Origin: Thiotrichaceae bacterium UBA973
Lineage (GTDB): Bacteria; Pseudomonadota; Gammaproteobacteria; Eutrophobiales; Eutrophobiaceae
Assembly: GCA_002292815.1 (NCBI GenBank)
Contig: DBBX01000028.1
Span: 316,385-380,384, forward strand
DNA: 64,000 bases
Reading direction: 5' to 3'
This document shows, one piece after another, positions 16,888-25,635 of the stretch. Below the pieces are notes generated by a model. The model was not told the origin of the DNA. It ran no database searches and was given only the letters and a program-made list of their open reading frames with translations. Position 1 is the stretch's first letter. Every line of letters begins with the position of its first letter. The position numbers and the translations under genes are program-made.

Positions 16888-18873
16888 TTAATTATTTAAT
16901 TCGCCGGTTTCGACCCAGTGTTGGCGCTCTGCCTCGAATGCGTGTTGTTGTTTTAACTTAAATCGTTCTATGTCCGTTTTATTTTTCTGTAGAAACTTTT
17001 TGTATTCGCCATAATTCAAAACATTTTCTTCAATTTTTAAGTTGTAGTCACCGTTTGGAAAATCATGTCGTATCTGTATTAATTCATCTTCAGTTACAGG
17101 AAAGAAACGTATTTGGTCAAAGAAGCGTAAAAGCCACGGTTTATCACCGTGGAAATCAATATTATTCTCACCCTTATTCCACATCTGTAAGGTACGTCCA
17201 ACAAATTGATAACCGCCAGGACCTTCCATGCCATAAACACACATATAGGCACCACCAATACCGACTGCATTTTCAGGCGTCCATGTTCGAGCAGGATTAT
17301 ATTTTGTTGTGACCAGCCGGTGTCTAGGATCAAGCGGTGTCGCAACAGGTGCACCAAGATAAACATCACCCAAACCCATGACTAAATAACTGGCATCAAA
17401 GACGACCTTTTTTACCTCAGCAACGCTCTCCAATCCATTTATTCTTCGAATGAACTCAAGATTACTCGGACACCACGGCGCATCATCTCGTACCGACTGC
17501 ATATAGATATCAATCGCTTTTTGAGTTGACGGATCATTCCAACTTAAAGGTAAATACACTATCCGCGAGGGGATACTTACTTTATCAACATCTTCTAATT
17601 CTTTTTCAGCCGACACCAAGACATCGATGAGTTTATTAGTATTGATAACTTTATTGTCAAAATGTATTTGTAATGAACGAATCCCGGGCGTTAGATCGAT
17701 GATACCCCCATTAATATTCGCTTTAACCCATTCCATTAAAAGATGGGCTCTTAACCTAAGCGCTAAATCAAGCGTCATCTCACCGTATTCAACCAAGATA
17801 TTATCTTCACCTGATAAACGATAAACCACACCAGGTCTTTCATTGATGTTTTTAATATGACGAAAAACTGCACTTTCAGGTTTTATCGGTACAGTTTCTG
17901 GGAGAGCAATATATTTTAAGGTTTCAATTTCTTGTAGTTGTATTTTTTCTAATGCATTCGCTTGTTCAATACTAATCGGAATAAAACGTATTTTATCGCC
18001 CGGTTTTAATTGCCCCATCTTCCATAAATCAGCATTTATAATTGTCGCAGGACAAACAAAACCGCCTAAACTGGGTCCATCTGGACCTAATATAACAGGC
18101 ATGTCTCCAGTGAAATCGATAGTGCCTACAGCATAAGGGTTATCATGCAGGTTAGATGGATGTAAGCCTGCCTCCCCCCCATCTTTTCTTGCCCAATTAG
18201 GTTTGGGGCCAATTAGACGTACACCGGTCCGGCTAGAATTGTAGTGAACTTCCCAATCTGTTTTGAAAAAAGACACTATATCCTCTTCAGTAAAAAAATC
18301 GGGTGCGCCTTGCGGGCCATAAACCACATGGACAGTCCATTTGTTTTTGTATTCAGGGACTAATTGATGATCAATGATGTTGCAAGGTCTAAATTTTTCT
18401 TCTTCATTAAGAAATAAAACATCTTCTTTTTCAAGCGACCTGCCCTGATGCCCTCCAAATTTTCCTAAGGTAAACGTCGCTTTGCTCTTTAAATAAGGTT
18501 CAATTTTTAATCCATTTTTAAAACATAGATAGGCACGCATGCCAACGATGACCGATTCTATTTTTAAGATACTGCCAGCCTTAACACGTATAGCATTCCA
18601 CTGTGACATCAAAGCACCATTTAACATCATCCTTACAGGTGCACCGGTAAGACAGATGATAGTCTCAACATGAAACTTCAACTCTGGACCAACCAATGTA
18701 ATCTCTAATCCTGCCGTAGCTTTCTCATTACCTAAAATTTGATTGCCTAATTGGAAAGCCCGGTTATCCATTGGGCCTGATGGCGGCACACCAACATTCC
18801 AAAACCCTATTCTGCCAGGATAATCCTGAACTGTAGTTTGTATACCCGGTTTTAAAACTTCTATTGATTGCAT
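16888..18873 (-). CDS. Guanidine/urea carboxylase-type carboxyltransferase subunit lacking BC and BCCP domains
   Basis: A 661-residue protein that aligns only to the central carboxyltransferase region of urea/guanidine carboxylases. Residues 1 to about 320 are KipA-like (VLKPGIQTTVQDYPGRIGFW, VPPSGPMDNRAFQLGN). Residues about 335-590 are KipI-like (PGVVYRLSGEDNILVEYGEM, LTPGIRSLQIHF). A tail resembling the linker before the biotin carrier ends at WVETGELNN. Known enzymes of this family have about 1,200 residues, with an N-terminal biotin carboxylase and a C-terminal biotin carrier; both are absent here and not found anywhere in the window. Position between CgdAB-type genes and allophanate hydrolase suggests guanidine carboxylation. 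It may need separate BC/BCCP subunits encoded elsewhere, or may work like the biotin-free PxpBC 5-oxoprolinase. Confidence 0.8.
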   Translation of the reverse strand: MQSIEVLKPGIQTTVQDYPGRIGFWNVGVPPSGPMDNRAFQLGNQILGNEKATAGLEITLVGPELKFHVETIICLTGAPVRMMLNGALMSQWNAIRVKAGSILKIESVIVGMRAYLCFKNGLKIEPYLKSKATFTLGKFGGHQGRSLEKEDVLFLNEEEKFRPCNIIDHQLVPEYKNKWTVHVVYGPQGAPDFFTEEDIVSFFKTDWEVHYNSSRTGVRLIGPKPNWARKDGGEAGLHPSNLHDNPYAVGTIDFTGDMPVILGPDGPSLGGFVCPATIINADLWKMGQLKPGDKIRFIPISIEQANALEKIQLQEIETLKYIALPETVPIKPESAVFRHIKNINERPGVVYRLSGEDNILVEYGEMTLDLALRLRAHLLMEWVKANINGGIIDLTPGIRSLQIHFDNKVINTNKLIDVLVSAEKELEDVDKVSIPSRIVYLPLSWNDPSTQKAIDIYMQSVRDDAPWCPSNLEFIRRINGLESVAEVKKVVFDASYLVMGLGDVYLGAPVATPLDPRHRLVTTKYNPARTWTPENAVGIGGAYMCVYGMEGPGGYQFVGRTLQMWNKGENNIDFHGDKPWLLRFFDQIRFFPVTEDELIQIRHDFPNGDYNLKIEENVLNYGEYKKFLQKNKTDIERFKLKQQHAFEAERQHWVETGELNN

Positions 18874-18884
18874 GGACTTATTTT

Positions 18885-19526
18885 TTATTGATCCCAGATC
18901 AATACCTCAATAGGTGTTGGGTTGTAGGCATTACATGGGTTATTAAGTTGCGGGCAATTTGATACCAAGGCGATAACATCCATCTTTGCTGTTAATTCAA
19001 CATACTTGCCCGCATCCGAAATGCCATCTTCAAAGGTCAAGCCACCTTCTTCTGTGACAGGCACATTCATAAAGAAATTTATATTGTGCGTAATATCCCG
19101 TTTATTCATATCAAACTCTGGATATTCTGCGACAGCTAGTAGCCAGCTATCACGACAGGCATGCATACATTTCTTTTCTAGCGCATAACGCACCGTATTC
19201 GATTCGGTGGCACAGGCACCGCCAAGCGTATCGTGTCGTCCACAGGTATCGGCAATGATCTCCAGCAAGACATTGCCATGATTAGATATCAAATCTGAAC
19301 CTGCCGTTAGATAGACGTTTCTTTGTTCACGAATTGTATCGATAGCGGAATAACGTTCAACCACATCATGTGCGTTATAAAATAATGTATCCGCCGCTTG
19401 ATTACCTTCCAGATCAAGAATGCGTAAGGTTTGACCTTGTTCAACAACATGCATCCAGTAATCACCGGCATCAATTGTCTTTGCATAAATTGTATTATCT
19501 GCATGACGAGGACTTACTTTAATCAT
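18885..19526 (-). CDS. UAAP2-type subunit of carboxyguanidine deiminase CgdAB (DUF1989)
   Basis: 213 residues of the 'urea carboxylase-associated' family. Stretches such as GQTLRILDLEGNQAADTLFYNAHDVVERYSAIDT and IADTCGRHDTLGGACATESNTVRY are diagnostic; conserved Cys and His residues in them are likely metal ligands. Proteins of this pair were shown in other bacteria to deiminate carboxyguanidine to allophanate, with guanidine rather than urea as the true substrate of the operon. It lies two bases after its partner gene and 11 bases before the carboxyltransferase gene. Which of the published subunit letters applies is not certain. Confidence 0.9.
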   Translation of the reverse strand: MIKVSPRHADNTIYAKTIDAGDYWMHVVEQGQTLRILDLEGNQAADTLFYNAHDVVERYSAIDTIREQRNVYLTAGSDLISNHGNVLLEIIADTCGRHDTLGGACATESNTVRYALEKKCMHACRDSWLLAVAEYPEFDMNKRDITHNINFFMNVPVTEEGGLTFEDGISDAGKYVELTAKMDVIALVSNCPQLNNPCNAYNPTPIEVLIWDQ

Positions 19527-19528
19527 TG

Positions 19529-20269
19529 TTATTGTCCTCCTTGTAGATGATAGATAGCGTTGTTTTGAAATCCGCGTTGATTTTCAGGTCTGGAGTTCAT
19601 ACAAAAGTCATCATCGGCAACAGGAGCTGCTTTACGAACTTGATAGATTAAAGTCTTTTTTGGATAGTCTGTTGCACTATTCAAGGGGTGTGGACAAGTA
19701 TGAAATAAAACTAGAGTGTCCATTTCAAAACGTAGATCTACATAATCGCCGGCTTTACTATTTGCTGAATCGAAATTTAAATTACCTTCGTCATCGGCAA
19801 ACATTCGACTAAACCAATTAAGATTTGCTGACATATCACGTTGGTTTAATCCGTGCTTTGCTAACTCAACCAAAAAGCCATGTTCACCACTGATCGTCCA
19901 ATCATTTCTCTGTTCTTGATAAGTCTTAACAGCCCATTTTTTTTTCATATTAGCGTCAGTCAAATTCCCACCGACCGTATCATGCCAGCCAACACTATCG
20001 TCAATAATGGAGCAAAATATCCTGCCCATATCTGAATACAAACAATGGCCTTTTGTAAGCTTAAAAGTATGCTGGCATTTTAGAGTGTCGGGGGCGTTAT
20101 AACGTTCAAGCTTATCGGTTGGGTTATAAAACAACATACCCACATTCACACCACCAACTTTATCGATCAGATGCAGTGTTGTGCCTTTACGCATTAACAT
20201 TGACCAATGAGCCCCACCGGGGATCTCATCCTCATACATTATTGCTTTATCAGGAAATATTTCAGCCAT
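19529..20269 (-). CDS. UAAP1-type subunit of carboxyguanidine deiminase CgdAB (DUF1989)
   Basis: About 246 residues. Family stretches are IPGGAHWSMLMRKGTTLHLID, GGVNVGMLFYNPTDKLERYNAPDTLK, DDSVGWHDTVGGNLTDANM and FHTCPHPLN. It is the larger partner of the deiminase that turns carboxyguanidine into allophanate. I chose ATG 20269 because GGGAG lies at the right distance in front of it. The longer start at 20284 would put its own start codon inside that ribosome binding site. The 32-codon frame upstream ends two bases before this start (TGA, A, ATG), which suggests translational coupling. Guanidine-I riboswitch 2 lies further upstream. Confidence 0.88.
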   Translation of the reverse strand: MAEIFPDKAIMYEDEIPGGAHWSMLMRKGTTLHLIDKVGGVNVGMLFYNPTDKLERYNAPDTLKCQHTFKLTKGHCLYSDMGRIFCSIIDDSVGWHDTVGGNLTDANMKKKWAVKTYQEQRNDWTISGEHGFLVELAKHGLNQRDMSANLNWFSRMFADDEGNLNFDSANSKAGDYVDLRFEMDTLVLFHTCPHPLNSATDYPKKTLIYQVRKAAPVADDDFCMNSRPENQRGFQNNAIYHLQGGQ

Positions 20270-20270
20270 T

Positions 20271-20369
20271 TCATAATCTCCCATTTATATTTTCAGGAAT
20301 AGAAATCAGAAGTTTTTCATTGATGTGCTTGAGACTAGAGCAATAAACTCTTTTAATTTTACTTGTCAT
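20271..20369 (-). CDS. Possible 32-residue leader ORF between riboswitch and deiminase genes
   Basis: Reading frame MTSKIKRVYCSSLKHINEKL..., 32 codons. It has a strong ribosome binding site, GGAGAG, six bases before the ATG. It begins after the guanidine riboswitch and ends two bases before the start of the UAAP1-type gene. It is too short to be called routinely and I recognise no family. It could be a leader peptide, a coupling ORF that brings ribosomes to the weakly exposed downstream site, or chance. The basic, Lys-rich N-terminal part has no membrane segment. Confidence 0.45.
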   Translation of the reverse strand: MTSKIKRVYCSSLKHINEKLLISIPENINGRL

Positions 20370-20414
20370 ACGCTTCTCTCCAGTATCACTTCACGTTGAA
20401 ATGTATTGCCAATT

Positions 20415-20520
20415 GCTGGCGTATCGCATCTCCCGGGCTTTTATCCCGCCGTGTAACCTTTGAGAAGGTCGATAACTCTCGGACCAGACACTCGTTAAAG
20501 CCGGAACCCTAGTTATCCAT
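20415..20520 (-). ncRNA. Guanidine-I (ykkC) riboswitch 2, upstream of the deiminase genes
   Basis: On the minus strand the conserved blocks of the ykkC class appear in order: CTAGGGTTCCGG, CTGGTCCGAGAG, ACACGGCGGGATAAAAG and CCCGGGAGA. These match riboswitch 1 almost exactly while the joining stems differ, as expected of an RNA under structural selection. It sits in the 275-base gap between the glutamine synthetase stop and the deiminase start, so it is an internal control point in a long cluster. The expression platform is not obvious; a small stem, GCCA/TGGC, follows near 20406-20420. Confidence 0.95.
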
Positions 20521-20544
20521 TTATGATCTAAAATATATCAGTAA

Positions 20545-21942
20545 TTAAAACATGTGGCTATATCGTTCAAGCTCCCAAGCACTCACACTCTGATGATAAT
20601 CTTCCCATTCCTGAGTTTTATAACGAATGAATTCCTGTTTTAATTCTTTACCTAATACAGTTTCAACCAACTCATCTTCAGCAAAGGCAGTCACTGCTTC
20701 AGCCAGTGTTTGTGGCAAGAAATCAATACCTCGTTCCAAACGCTCTGCATCAGTTAACTCATATAAGTTGTCTTCTTGAGGGTTACCCGGATCAATCTTT
20801 TCACGAACACCTTCCAATCCAGCAGCTAATGCCAAAGTCGCCGCTAAATAGGGATTTACTGCACCATCTGCGTTGCGTGATTCACATCGTCCACCACCCA
20901 TTGGCACACGAACAGAATTAGTTCGATTATTAGATCCGTAAGAATTAAATACTGGCGCCCAGGTAAAATAACTCATTGCCCCTTGACGGACTAAACGCTT
21001 GTAACTGTTGACGGTTGGCGCAAACGTCGCACATAAAGCACGCCCGTGTTTCAATATGCCACCGATAAAATAATAGCCTGTCTGGGTCAGCCCCAAACCA
21101 CGTGGGTCATCTTTTGGATCACACTCAAAAACATTGTCACCTGATGCGAGGTCAAACAGAGACATATTAAAATGTGCGCCGTTACCTGTTTTATCCTTGA
21201 ATGGTTTTGGCATCATAGTCGCAAGCAGGCCTTCGTCAGCAGCATAACGTTTTGCTAGCTCACGGAAGAATATAAGACGATCACACATCGTCAAGGCATC
21301 AGCATAATTAAAATCAAATTCAAATTGACCATTGGCATCTTCATGATCAAAAGAATAGATGTCCCAACCTAAGCTATTGATCGTTTCTGCCATGCGATCT
21401 AACCAGGTAAAATTATCCATGAAACCGCGCAAGTCATAACAAGGCTTGGTTAATTTATCATCGGCATGCGGAACAGATAGACTGCCGTCGTCGTTTTTCT
21501 TTAATAAAAATACTTCGCATTCAATACCCAGATTAAAACCAAACCCAAGCTCCGCTGCTACTTCTAATTGTTGTTTCAAGGCAACTCGCGTATTTAACTT
21601 ATATGGTTCACCTTTAAACGTATTATCGGCTGGCATCCAGGCGATCTTGGGCTCCCATGGTAATTGAATAATATGATCCAGATCGGGTACTGAAGCGATC
21701 TCATCATCATTCGGTTCCTGCCCAAGACCATCCAGAGCATACCCGGTATATAGCTCTGATCCATGTGCCATATGCAATAAATGATCGATAGGCACAACCT
21801 TACCTTTCGGTATGCCATGGATATCAACATAGGCACCCATGCAATAACGCACACCTTTTTCTTTTAAATCTTTTTGAATCGCTAATATTTCATCATCGGA
21901 TTTATCTTTGGGTAATAAATGCTGTTTCGTTTTTGTGTCCAT
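20545..21942 (-). CDS. glnT: Type III glutamine synthetase (GlnT-like)
   Basis: ATP-dependent glutamate-ammonia ligase family, 465 residues. It has the N-terminal beta-grasp part (RYCMGAYVDIHGIPKGKVVPIDHL) and the catalytic domain with GIECEVFLL, YSFDHEDANGQFEFDF (metal and nucleotide site), GNGAHFNMSLF and RVPMGGGRCESRNADGAVNPYLAATLALAAG. The pattern fits the GlnT group seen in rhizobia rather than the housekeeping GlnA, and the adenylylation loop of GlnA is not evident. In this operon it probably captures the ammonium released from guanidine. Because this group also includes gamma-glutamyl ligases of small amines, a direct action on guanidine or another amine is possible. Confidence 0.88.
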   Translation of the reverse strand: MDTKTKQHLLPKDKSDDEILAIQKDLKEKGVRYCMGAYVDIHGIPKGKVVPIDHLLHMAHGSELYTGYALDGLGQEPNDDEIASVPDLDHIIQLPWEPKIAWMPADNTFKGEPYKLNTRVALKQQLEVAAELGFGFNLGIECEVFLLKKNDDGSLSVPHADDKLTKPCYDLRGFMDNFTWLDRMAETINSLGWDIYSFDHEDANGQFEFDFNYADALTMCDRLIFFRELAKRYAADEGLLATMMPKPFKDKTGNGAHFNMSLFDLASGDNVFECDPKDDPRGLGLTQTGYYFIGGILKHGRALCATFAPTVNSYKRLVRQGAMSYFTWAPVFNSYGSNNRTNSVRVPMGGGRCESRNADGAVNPYLAATLALAAGLEGVREKIDPGNPQEDNLYELTDAERLERGIDFLPQTLAEAVTAFAEDELVETVLGKELKQEFIRYKTQEWEDYHQSVSAWELERYSHMF

Positions 21943-21957
21943 TTGACAGTGATCTCT

Positions 21958-22710
21958 TTAATTAAAATAAGAACTTGATAGCGGTGCTTGCTCAGTTAAA
22001 CCGCGTTGTATTAATTCAGAAAGGTCTTCGACCATCCAAGAAAAAAACTCATCGCCTTTTTCTTTTGTTGCCGCTGATGGCTTTCCTGTGACACCATTTT
22101 TACTAGTACGATTCACTGGATGTGAAAATACTAATCCATCAGTACGGTCAGGGTCGTCGGCAATATCAAAGGCATACGTATTAACCATTTCCGGTGCTAT
22201 GGATAACATTAATGATGTTTCAGCATCATTTGCATGCCAATCATCGCCATCTGCAAAATGAAATTGTCGTACCCGTTCGCTAAGCTTTGATGAATTTAAA
22301 ACAGCCACCATTAAATCATCATGTTCAGCACGCAACATTTCTAATGCGCATCGTAGTGGCGCGGCATTCGTCACATGTGTGTTCACAATAAATAATTTTC
22401 TTACACCACTGTGATATGCCCAGTCACCCATTTCTTTGATTAAATCGATGAGTGTTTTCGGTTGAATTGCAATGGTGCCGGGCCAATGTTGACTATGACC
22501 GATAGAACAACCATAAGGCATTGTCGGTAACATCATCACATTGGTTTTTTCTGAAACGGCCTTACATAATTTATCTACAAGCACAGCATCCATGCCACAG
22601 CCCATATGGGGGCCATGTTGTTCGGTTGCACCAATGGGTAATATGGCTGCAGGAACGACTTTCATCTTTGCAGCAACATCTAGCCAAGGCATTTGTTCTA
22701 GCAAGTTCAT
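21958..22710 (-). CDS. Creatininase family metal-dependent amidohydrolase
   Basis: 250 residues with the creatininase fold signature. Glu30 and His32 are in GATEQHGPHMG, Asp41 follows, then His112 in IVNTHVTNA and His159/Glu164 in WHANDAETS. True creatininase has a metal-binding Glu two residues after the central His; here that place is Thr, as in the wider family, so the substrate need not be creatinine. It overlaps the ATPase gene by four bases and is followed by the glutamine synthetase, within a guanidine-controlled operon. It may open or hydrolyse a cyclic or amidated guanidino compound to feed the pathway; this is inference. Confidence 0.85.
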   Translation of the reverse strand: MNLLEQMPWLDVAAKMKVVPAAILPIGATEQHGPHMGCGMDAVLVDKLCKAVSEKTNVMMLPTMPYGCSIGHSQHWPGTIAIQPKTLIDLIKEMGDWAYHSGVRKLFIVNTHVTNAAPLRCALEMLRAEHDDLMVAVLNSSKLSERVRQFHFADGDDWHANDAETSLMLSIAPEMVNTYAFDIADDPDRTDGLVFSHPVNRTSKNGVTGKPSAATKEKGDEFFSWMVEDLSELIQRGLTEQAPLSSSYFN

Positions 22711-23609
22711 GGTTCAACCTCATCGCCAACGCGCGTTAAACGAATCATATTTAATTTATCTTCACCATCTTCAGTAATAGGTGGATGGATCAACTGATCA
22801 ATACGTTTCCGGGTGGCTAAAAATTCCGGTGATATAAATTGTTCAGGATCACGTGGTCTAGGTACCGGCACTTCAATAATTTCTTCTACTTCACCGGGAT
22901 GTGATTTTAATACCAGGATTCGATCAGCAAGATATATCGCCTCGTCCAAATCATGAGTAATAAATAACACCGTAATATCGATGTTATGCCAAATCTCTAA
23001 TAGGTAAGATTGCATCTTGCTGCGAGTCTGTACATCAAGCGCTCCGTACGGTTCATCCATCAATAATATACGTGGCTTATTTGCAAGCGCACGTGCAATT
23101 GCCACCCGCTGTTTCATACCACCAGAGAGTTGATCGGGATAAGAATCAGAAAACTTTTCCAGACCAACCAGATCTATCCACTGCAAGGCCTCACTTTCAG
23201 CAGTTGCATAGCCCAGACCCTGACTGCGAAGTCCGAACATGACATTCTTTTTAACCGTCAACCAGGGGAACAATGTATAGCCTTGGAACACCATGCCTCT
23301 ATCCGGACCCGGCCCCGAAACAGGTTTTCCATCCAGCAACACTTCACCTGCGCTAGCAGATTCCAAACCAGCCAGGATGCGAATCAAGGTTGACTTACCA
23401 CAACCCGATGCGCCAATCACACAAACAAATTCACGACGATGTGCTTTAAAATTTATATTTTTTAAGGCAGTAACATCACCCTTTGCTGTTGAAAATACTT
23501 TTTCCAGGTCTTTAAGTTCAAGGATGACCTCACGTTGTTTGATATCATCAAACCGTGCTTTCACCTCACCGGACTGTTCAAGATAGCTAGGAAGTTCTAT
23601 TTGCGTCAT
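22707..23609 (-). CDS. ABC transporter ATP-binding protein, nitrate/taurine (NitT/TauT) type
   Basis: Energises the importer encoded by the two upstream genes. It has 300 residues. Walker A is GASGCGKSTL, the Q-loop lies in MVFQGYTLFPWLTV, the signature is LSGGMKQRVAIARAL, Walker B is RILLMDEPYGALD, and the switch His is in FITHDLDEAI. The C-terminal tail (residues about 250-300) is longer than in the minimal family. It is co-transcribed with the permease (13 bases between) and overlaps the creatininase gene. Placement behind a guanidine riboswitch suggests guanidine or a guanidino compound as substrate. Confidence 0.93.
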   Translation of the reverse strand: MTQIELPSYLEQSGEVKARFDDIKQREVILELKDLEKVFSTAKGDVTALKNINFKAHRREFVCVIGASGCGKSTLIRILAGLESASAGEVLLDGKPVSGPGPDRGMVFQGYTLFPWLTVKKNVMFGLRSQGLGYATAESEALQWIDLVGLEKFSDSYPDQLSGGMKQRVAIARALANKPRILLMDEPYGALDVQTRSKMQSYLLEIWHNIDITVLFITHDLDEAIYLADRILVLKSHPGEVEEIIEVPVPRPRDPEQFISPEFLATRKRIDQLIHPPITEDGEDKLNMIRLTRVGDEVEP

Positions 23610-23622
23610 AGTAATTCTCTCG

Positions 23623-24588
23623 TTAGGCCTTGTTAGCCGAGCGTTCCCAAGGGAATATGTACTTGCCCAGTTTGGCTAAGATGATATCGGACAGTAAACC
23701 AATAATGCCGATCATCATGATGGCTGCAAAAACATTATCGAAGTTTTTGTATCGCGCCTGTTGCGTTATAAACCAGGTAATACCAGAGCTGGTACCAATT
23801 AATTCAGCAACAATTAAATATGTCCACGCCCAACCAAGCAGTATCCTTAGATCACGAAAAAGGTCCGGTAAAATTCCGGGGATCACTACTTTGAATAATA
23901 ACTGCATCCGTTTAGCACCCAAGGTAAGTGCCGCTTCTAATAATGAAATATCCAATTTCCGTGTCGTGTTACTTACAATAAGAACTTGTTGGAAAAATGT
24001 TCCTATAAAAATAATAGCGATTTTCGGCCCATCGTAAATACCTAAGACGGCAACAGCGAGTGCACCGAATGCCGGTGCAGGAAGATAACGAAAAAACTCA
24101 ATAAAGGGTTCATTTATACGAGACACAGCAGCATAAGTTCCGCATAACACACCGATAGGCACACCAACTAATGACGATAATATAAACCCAAAAAATATTA
24201 TGGTGATACTGTGCCACAAACTTTCATGCAACCACTGTTCACTACGCCGTTGTGGTTCTGTTGTAAATGAAGTAACAAATGCCTTGGCAACTTCATGAGG
24301 TGCAGGTAAATAAATAGGGTTTGCACGTGTGCCTATCGGTAAAACCTTGCCTACTTCTTTTACCTTTAAAGTTTCTTTATCGAAAACTTCACGATCCACC
24401 AACATGTTGATTTTGAAGTAAGAAACATCACCGGGCTCGACTATCTTTATTTTCGGATGCCAAAGAAATGGCAGATAACTTATCGCACTCCATATTAAAA
24501 GTGGCAATAAGAATGAAACAATCGTCAGCACCCTGGTGCGTTTTGTAGATAAAGCAATACGCGGCGCAAACCAGGGTGATGAACTCAT
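23623..24588 (-). CDS. ABC transporter permease, nitrate/taurine type
   Basis: Inner-membrane channel subunit, 321 residues. A first helix (VLTIVSFLLPLLIWSAISYL) is followed by an extra loop of about 60 residues before the core. Five core helices follow, with the coupling motif EAALTLGAKRMQLLFKVVIPG (EAA motif). Permeases of this type associate as a homodimer with the ATPase and a binding protein, here encoded by its direct neighbours. The long periplasmic insert after the first helix is longer than in classical TauC/SsuC and may be a subgroup mark. Confidence 0.92.
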   Translation of the reverse strand: MSSSPWFAPRIALSTKRTRVLTIVSFLLPLLIWSAISYLPFLWHPKIKIVEPGDVSYFKINMLVDREVFDKETLKVKEVGKVLPIGTRANPIYLPAPHEVAKAFVTSFTTEPQRRSEQWLHESLWHSITIIFFGFILSSLVGVPIGVLCGTYAAVSRINEPFIEFFRYLPAPAFGALAVAVLGIYDGPKIAIIFIGTFFQQVLIVSNTTRKLDISLLEAALTLGAKRMQLLFKVVIPGILPDLFRDLRILLGWAWTYLIVAELIGTSSGITWFITQQARYKNFDNVFAAIMMIGIIGLLSDIILAKLGKYIFPWERSANKA

Positions 24589-24606
24589 ATGACCAATACC
24601 TAGCTT

Positions 24607-25593
24607 TTATTTAGCCATTGTTAATGAAGGATCGGTATATGCGTCGATATCTTGTGCTTCCTTATAGACCTCATACTTAAGATTGAAATCATCCGCTATC
24701 TTTGAAGAACCATAGATCGATTTAAACCCTTCACCTTTAGCATAAAAACCCTTAGCTTCTTCTAGCGTTAAGATCTTAGTACCCAAAAGCAAAGGTTTAT
24801 ATACCTCCGGAGTAACTCCGACTCTTGCTGCCATGATTGAAACCGCATCATCCTGAGTAGCAGGATCCAAAATATAATCGACGGCCTTGTACCAAACCTC
24901 AACTACTTTTGACCAGGCAACTTTGTTAGCAGAAAGACTACTAGGCGAGACGGCCAATACATCGTAAACCAGGCCAGGTTCATCAGCTGATGAATAGATC
25001 TTCTTTGAACCTGGCGTTGAGGTTAATGCTTGCCCGGAATTAGGCTGCCAGGCAACAATGGCACTGACATCGCCTGATGCTAATACCTGTGGCGTTTCAT
25101 TTGTAGGGACATTGACTAGCTCAACATCAGCTTCGGTCATGCCATTTTTTTCTAAAGCGTTGAGTAAAAGTAAATGTCCAACAAAACCAATCTCAACGCC
25201 GACCTTTTTACCTTTTAAATCTTTAATGCTTTCGATACCAGGAGCACCAACGATCATGTCATTACCATTACTATAATCATTAATGATAATCGCAACGTTA
25301 CTAGCCCCAGTAGCGCCTGTTACTAAGGCATCACCATTTGTCATGGTTACAGCATCTAATTTGCCTGCAGCAAAGGCATCCATCGAAGCAACATAGTCAA
25401 ACCATTCAAACTCAACTTCTACACCAGCTTCTTTAAACATCCCTTTTTCAATTGCGACTTCCCAGGCAACCCAGCCCGGCCAGTCACTGTAACCAACCTT
25501 GAGTGGCTCAGCATGAACAGATAATGAAACCGAACTAAAAATCAATGACGCGACTAATAAAAATTTATTACGGATAGTGTTATGAAACTTCAT
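24607..25593 (-). CDS. ABC transporter substrate-binding protein, NMT1/TauA-like
   Basis: Periplasmic binding protein of 328 residues with a signal peptide (NKFLLVASLIFSSVSLSVHA). The mature part begins EPLKVGYSDWPGWVAWEVAIEKGMF and continues with FEWFDYVASMDAFAAGKLDAV and LKGKKVGVEIGFVGHLLLL, the usual pattern of nitrate/taurine/thiamine-precursor binding proteins. It is the first gene of the guanidine cluster, directly behind riboswitch 1 and a sigma-54 promoter. Homologues in other guanidine-I operons make guanidine or a related cation the likely ligand. Ligand contacts cannot be read from the sequence. Confidence 0.92.
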   Translation of the reverse strand: MKFHNTIRNKFLLVASLIFSSVSLSVHAEPLKVGYSDWPGWVAWEVAIEKGMFKEAGVEVEFEWFDYVASMDAFAAGKLDAVTMTNGDALVTGATGASNVAIIINDYSNGNDMIVGAPGIESIKDLKGKKVGVEIGFVGHLLLLNALEKNGMTEADVELVNVPTNETPQVLASGDVSAIVAWQPNSGQALTSTPGSKKIYSSADEPGLVYDVLAVSPSSLSANKVAWSKVVEVWYKAVDYILDPATQDDAVSIMAARVGVTPEVYKPLLLGTKILTLEEAKGFYAKGEGFKSIYGSSKIADDFNLKYEVYKEAQDIDAYTDPSLTMAK

Positions 25594-25635
25594 AAAACCT
25601 TCCCCTTATATGTAGTTGAAAAAATATTTGAAAGA

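Noticed and set aside
19529..20269. Urea carboxylase-associated label taken as evidence for urea use
   Set aside because: The two guanidine-I riboswitches make guanidine the more likely substrate; no urease or urea transporter was seen.
20274..20284. Longer start of the UAAP1-type gene at 20284
   Set aside because: The extra start codon lies within the GGGAG ribosome binding site of the better start at 20269.
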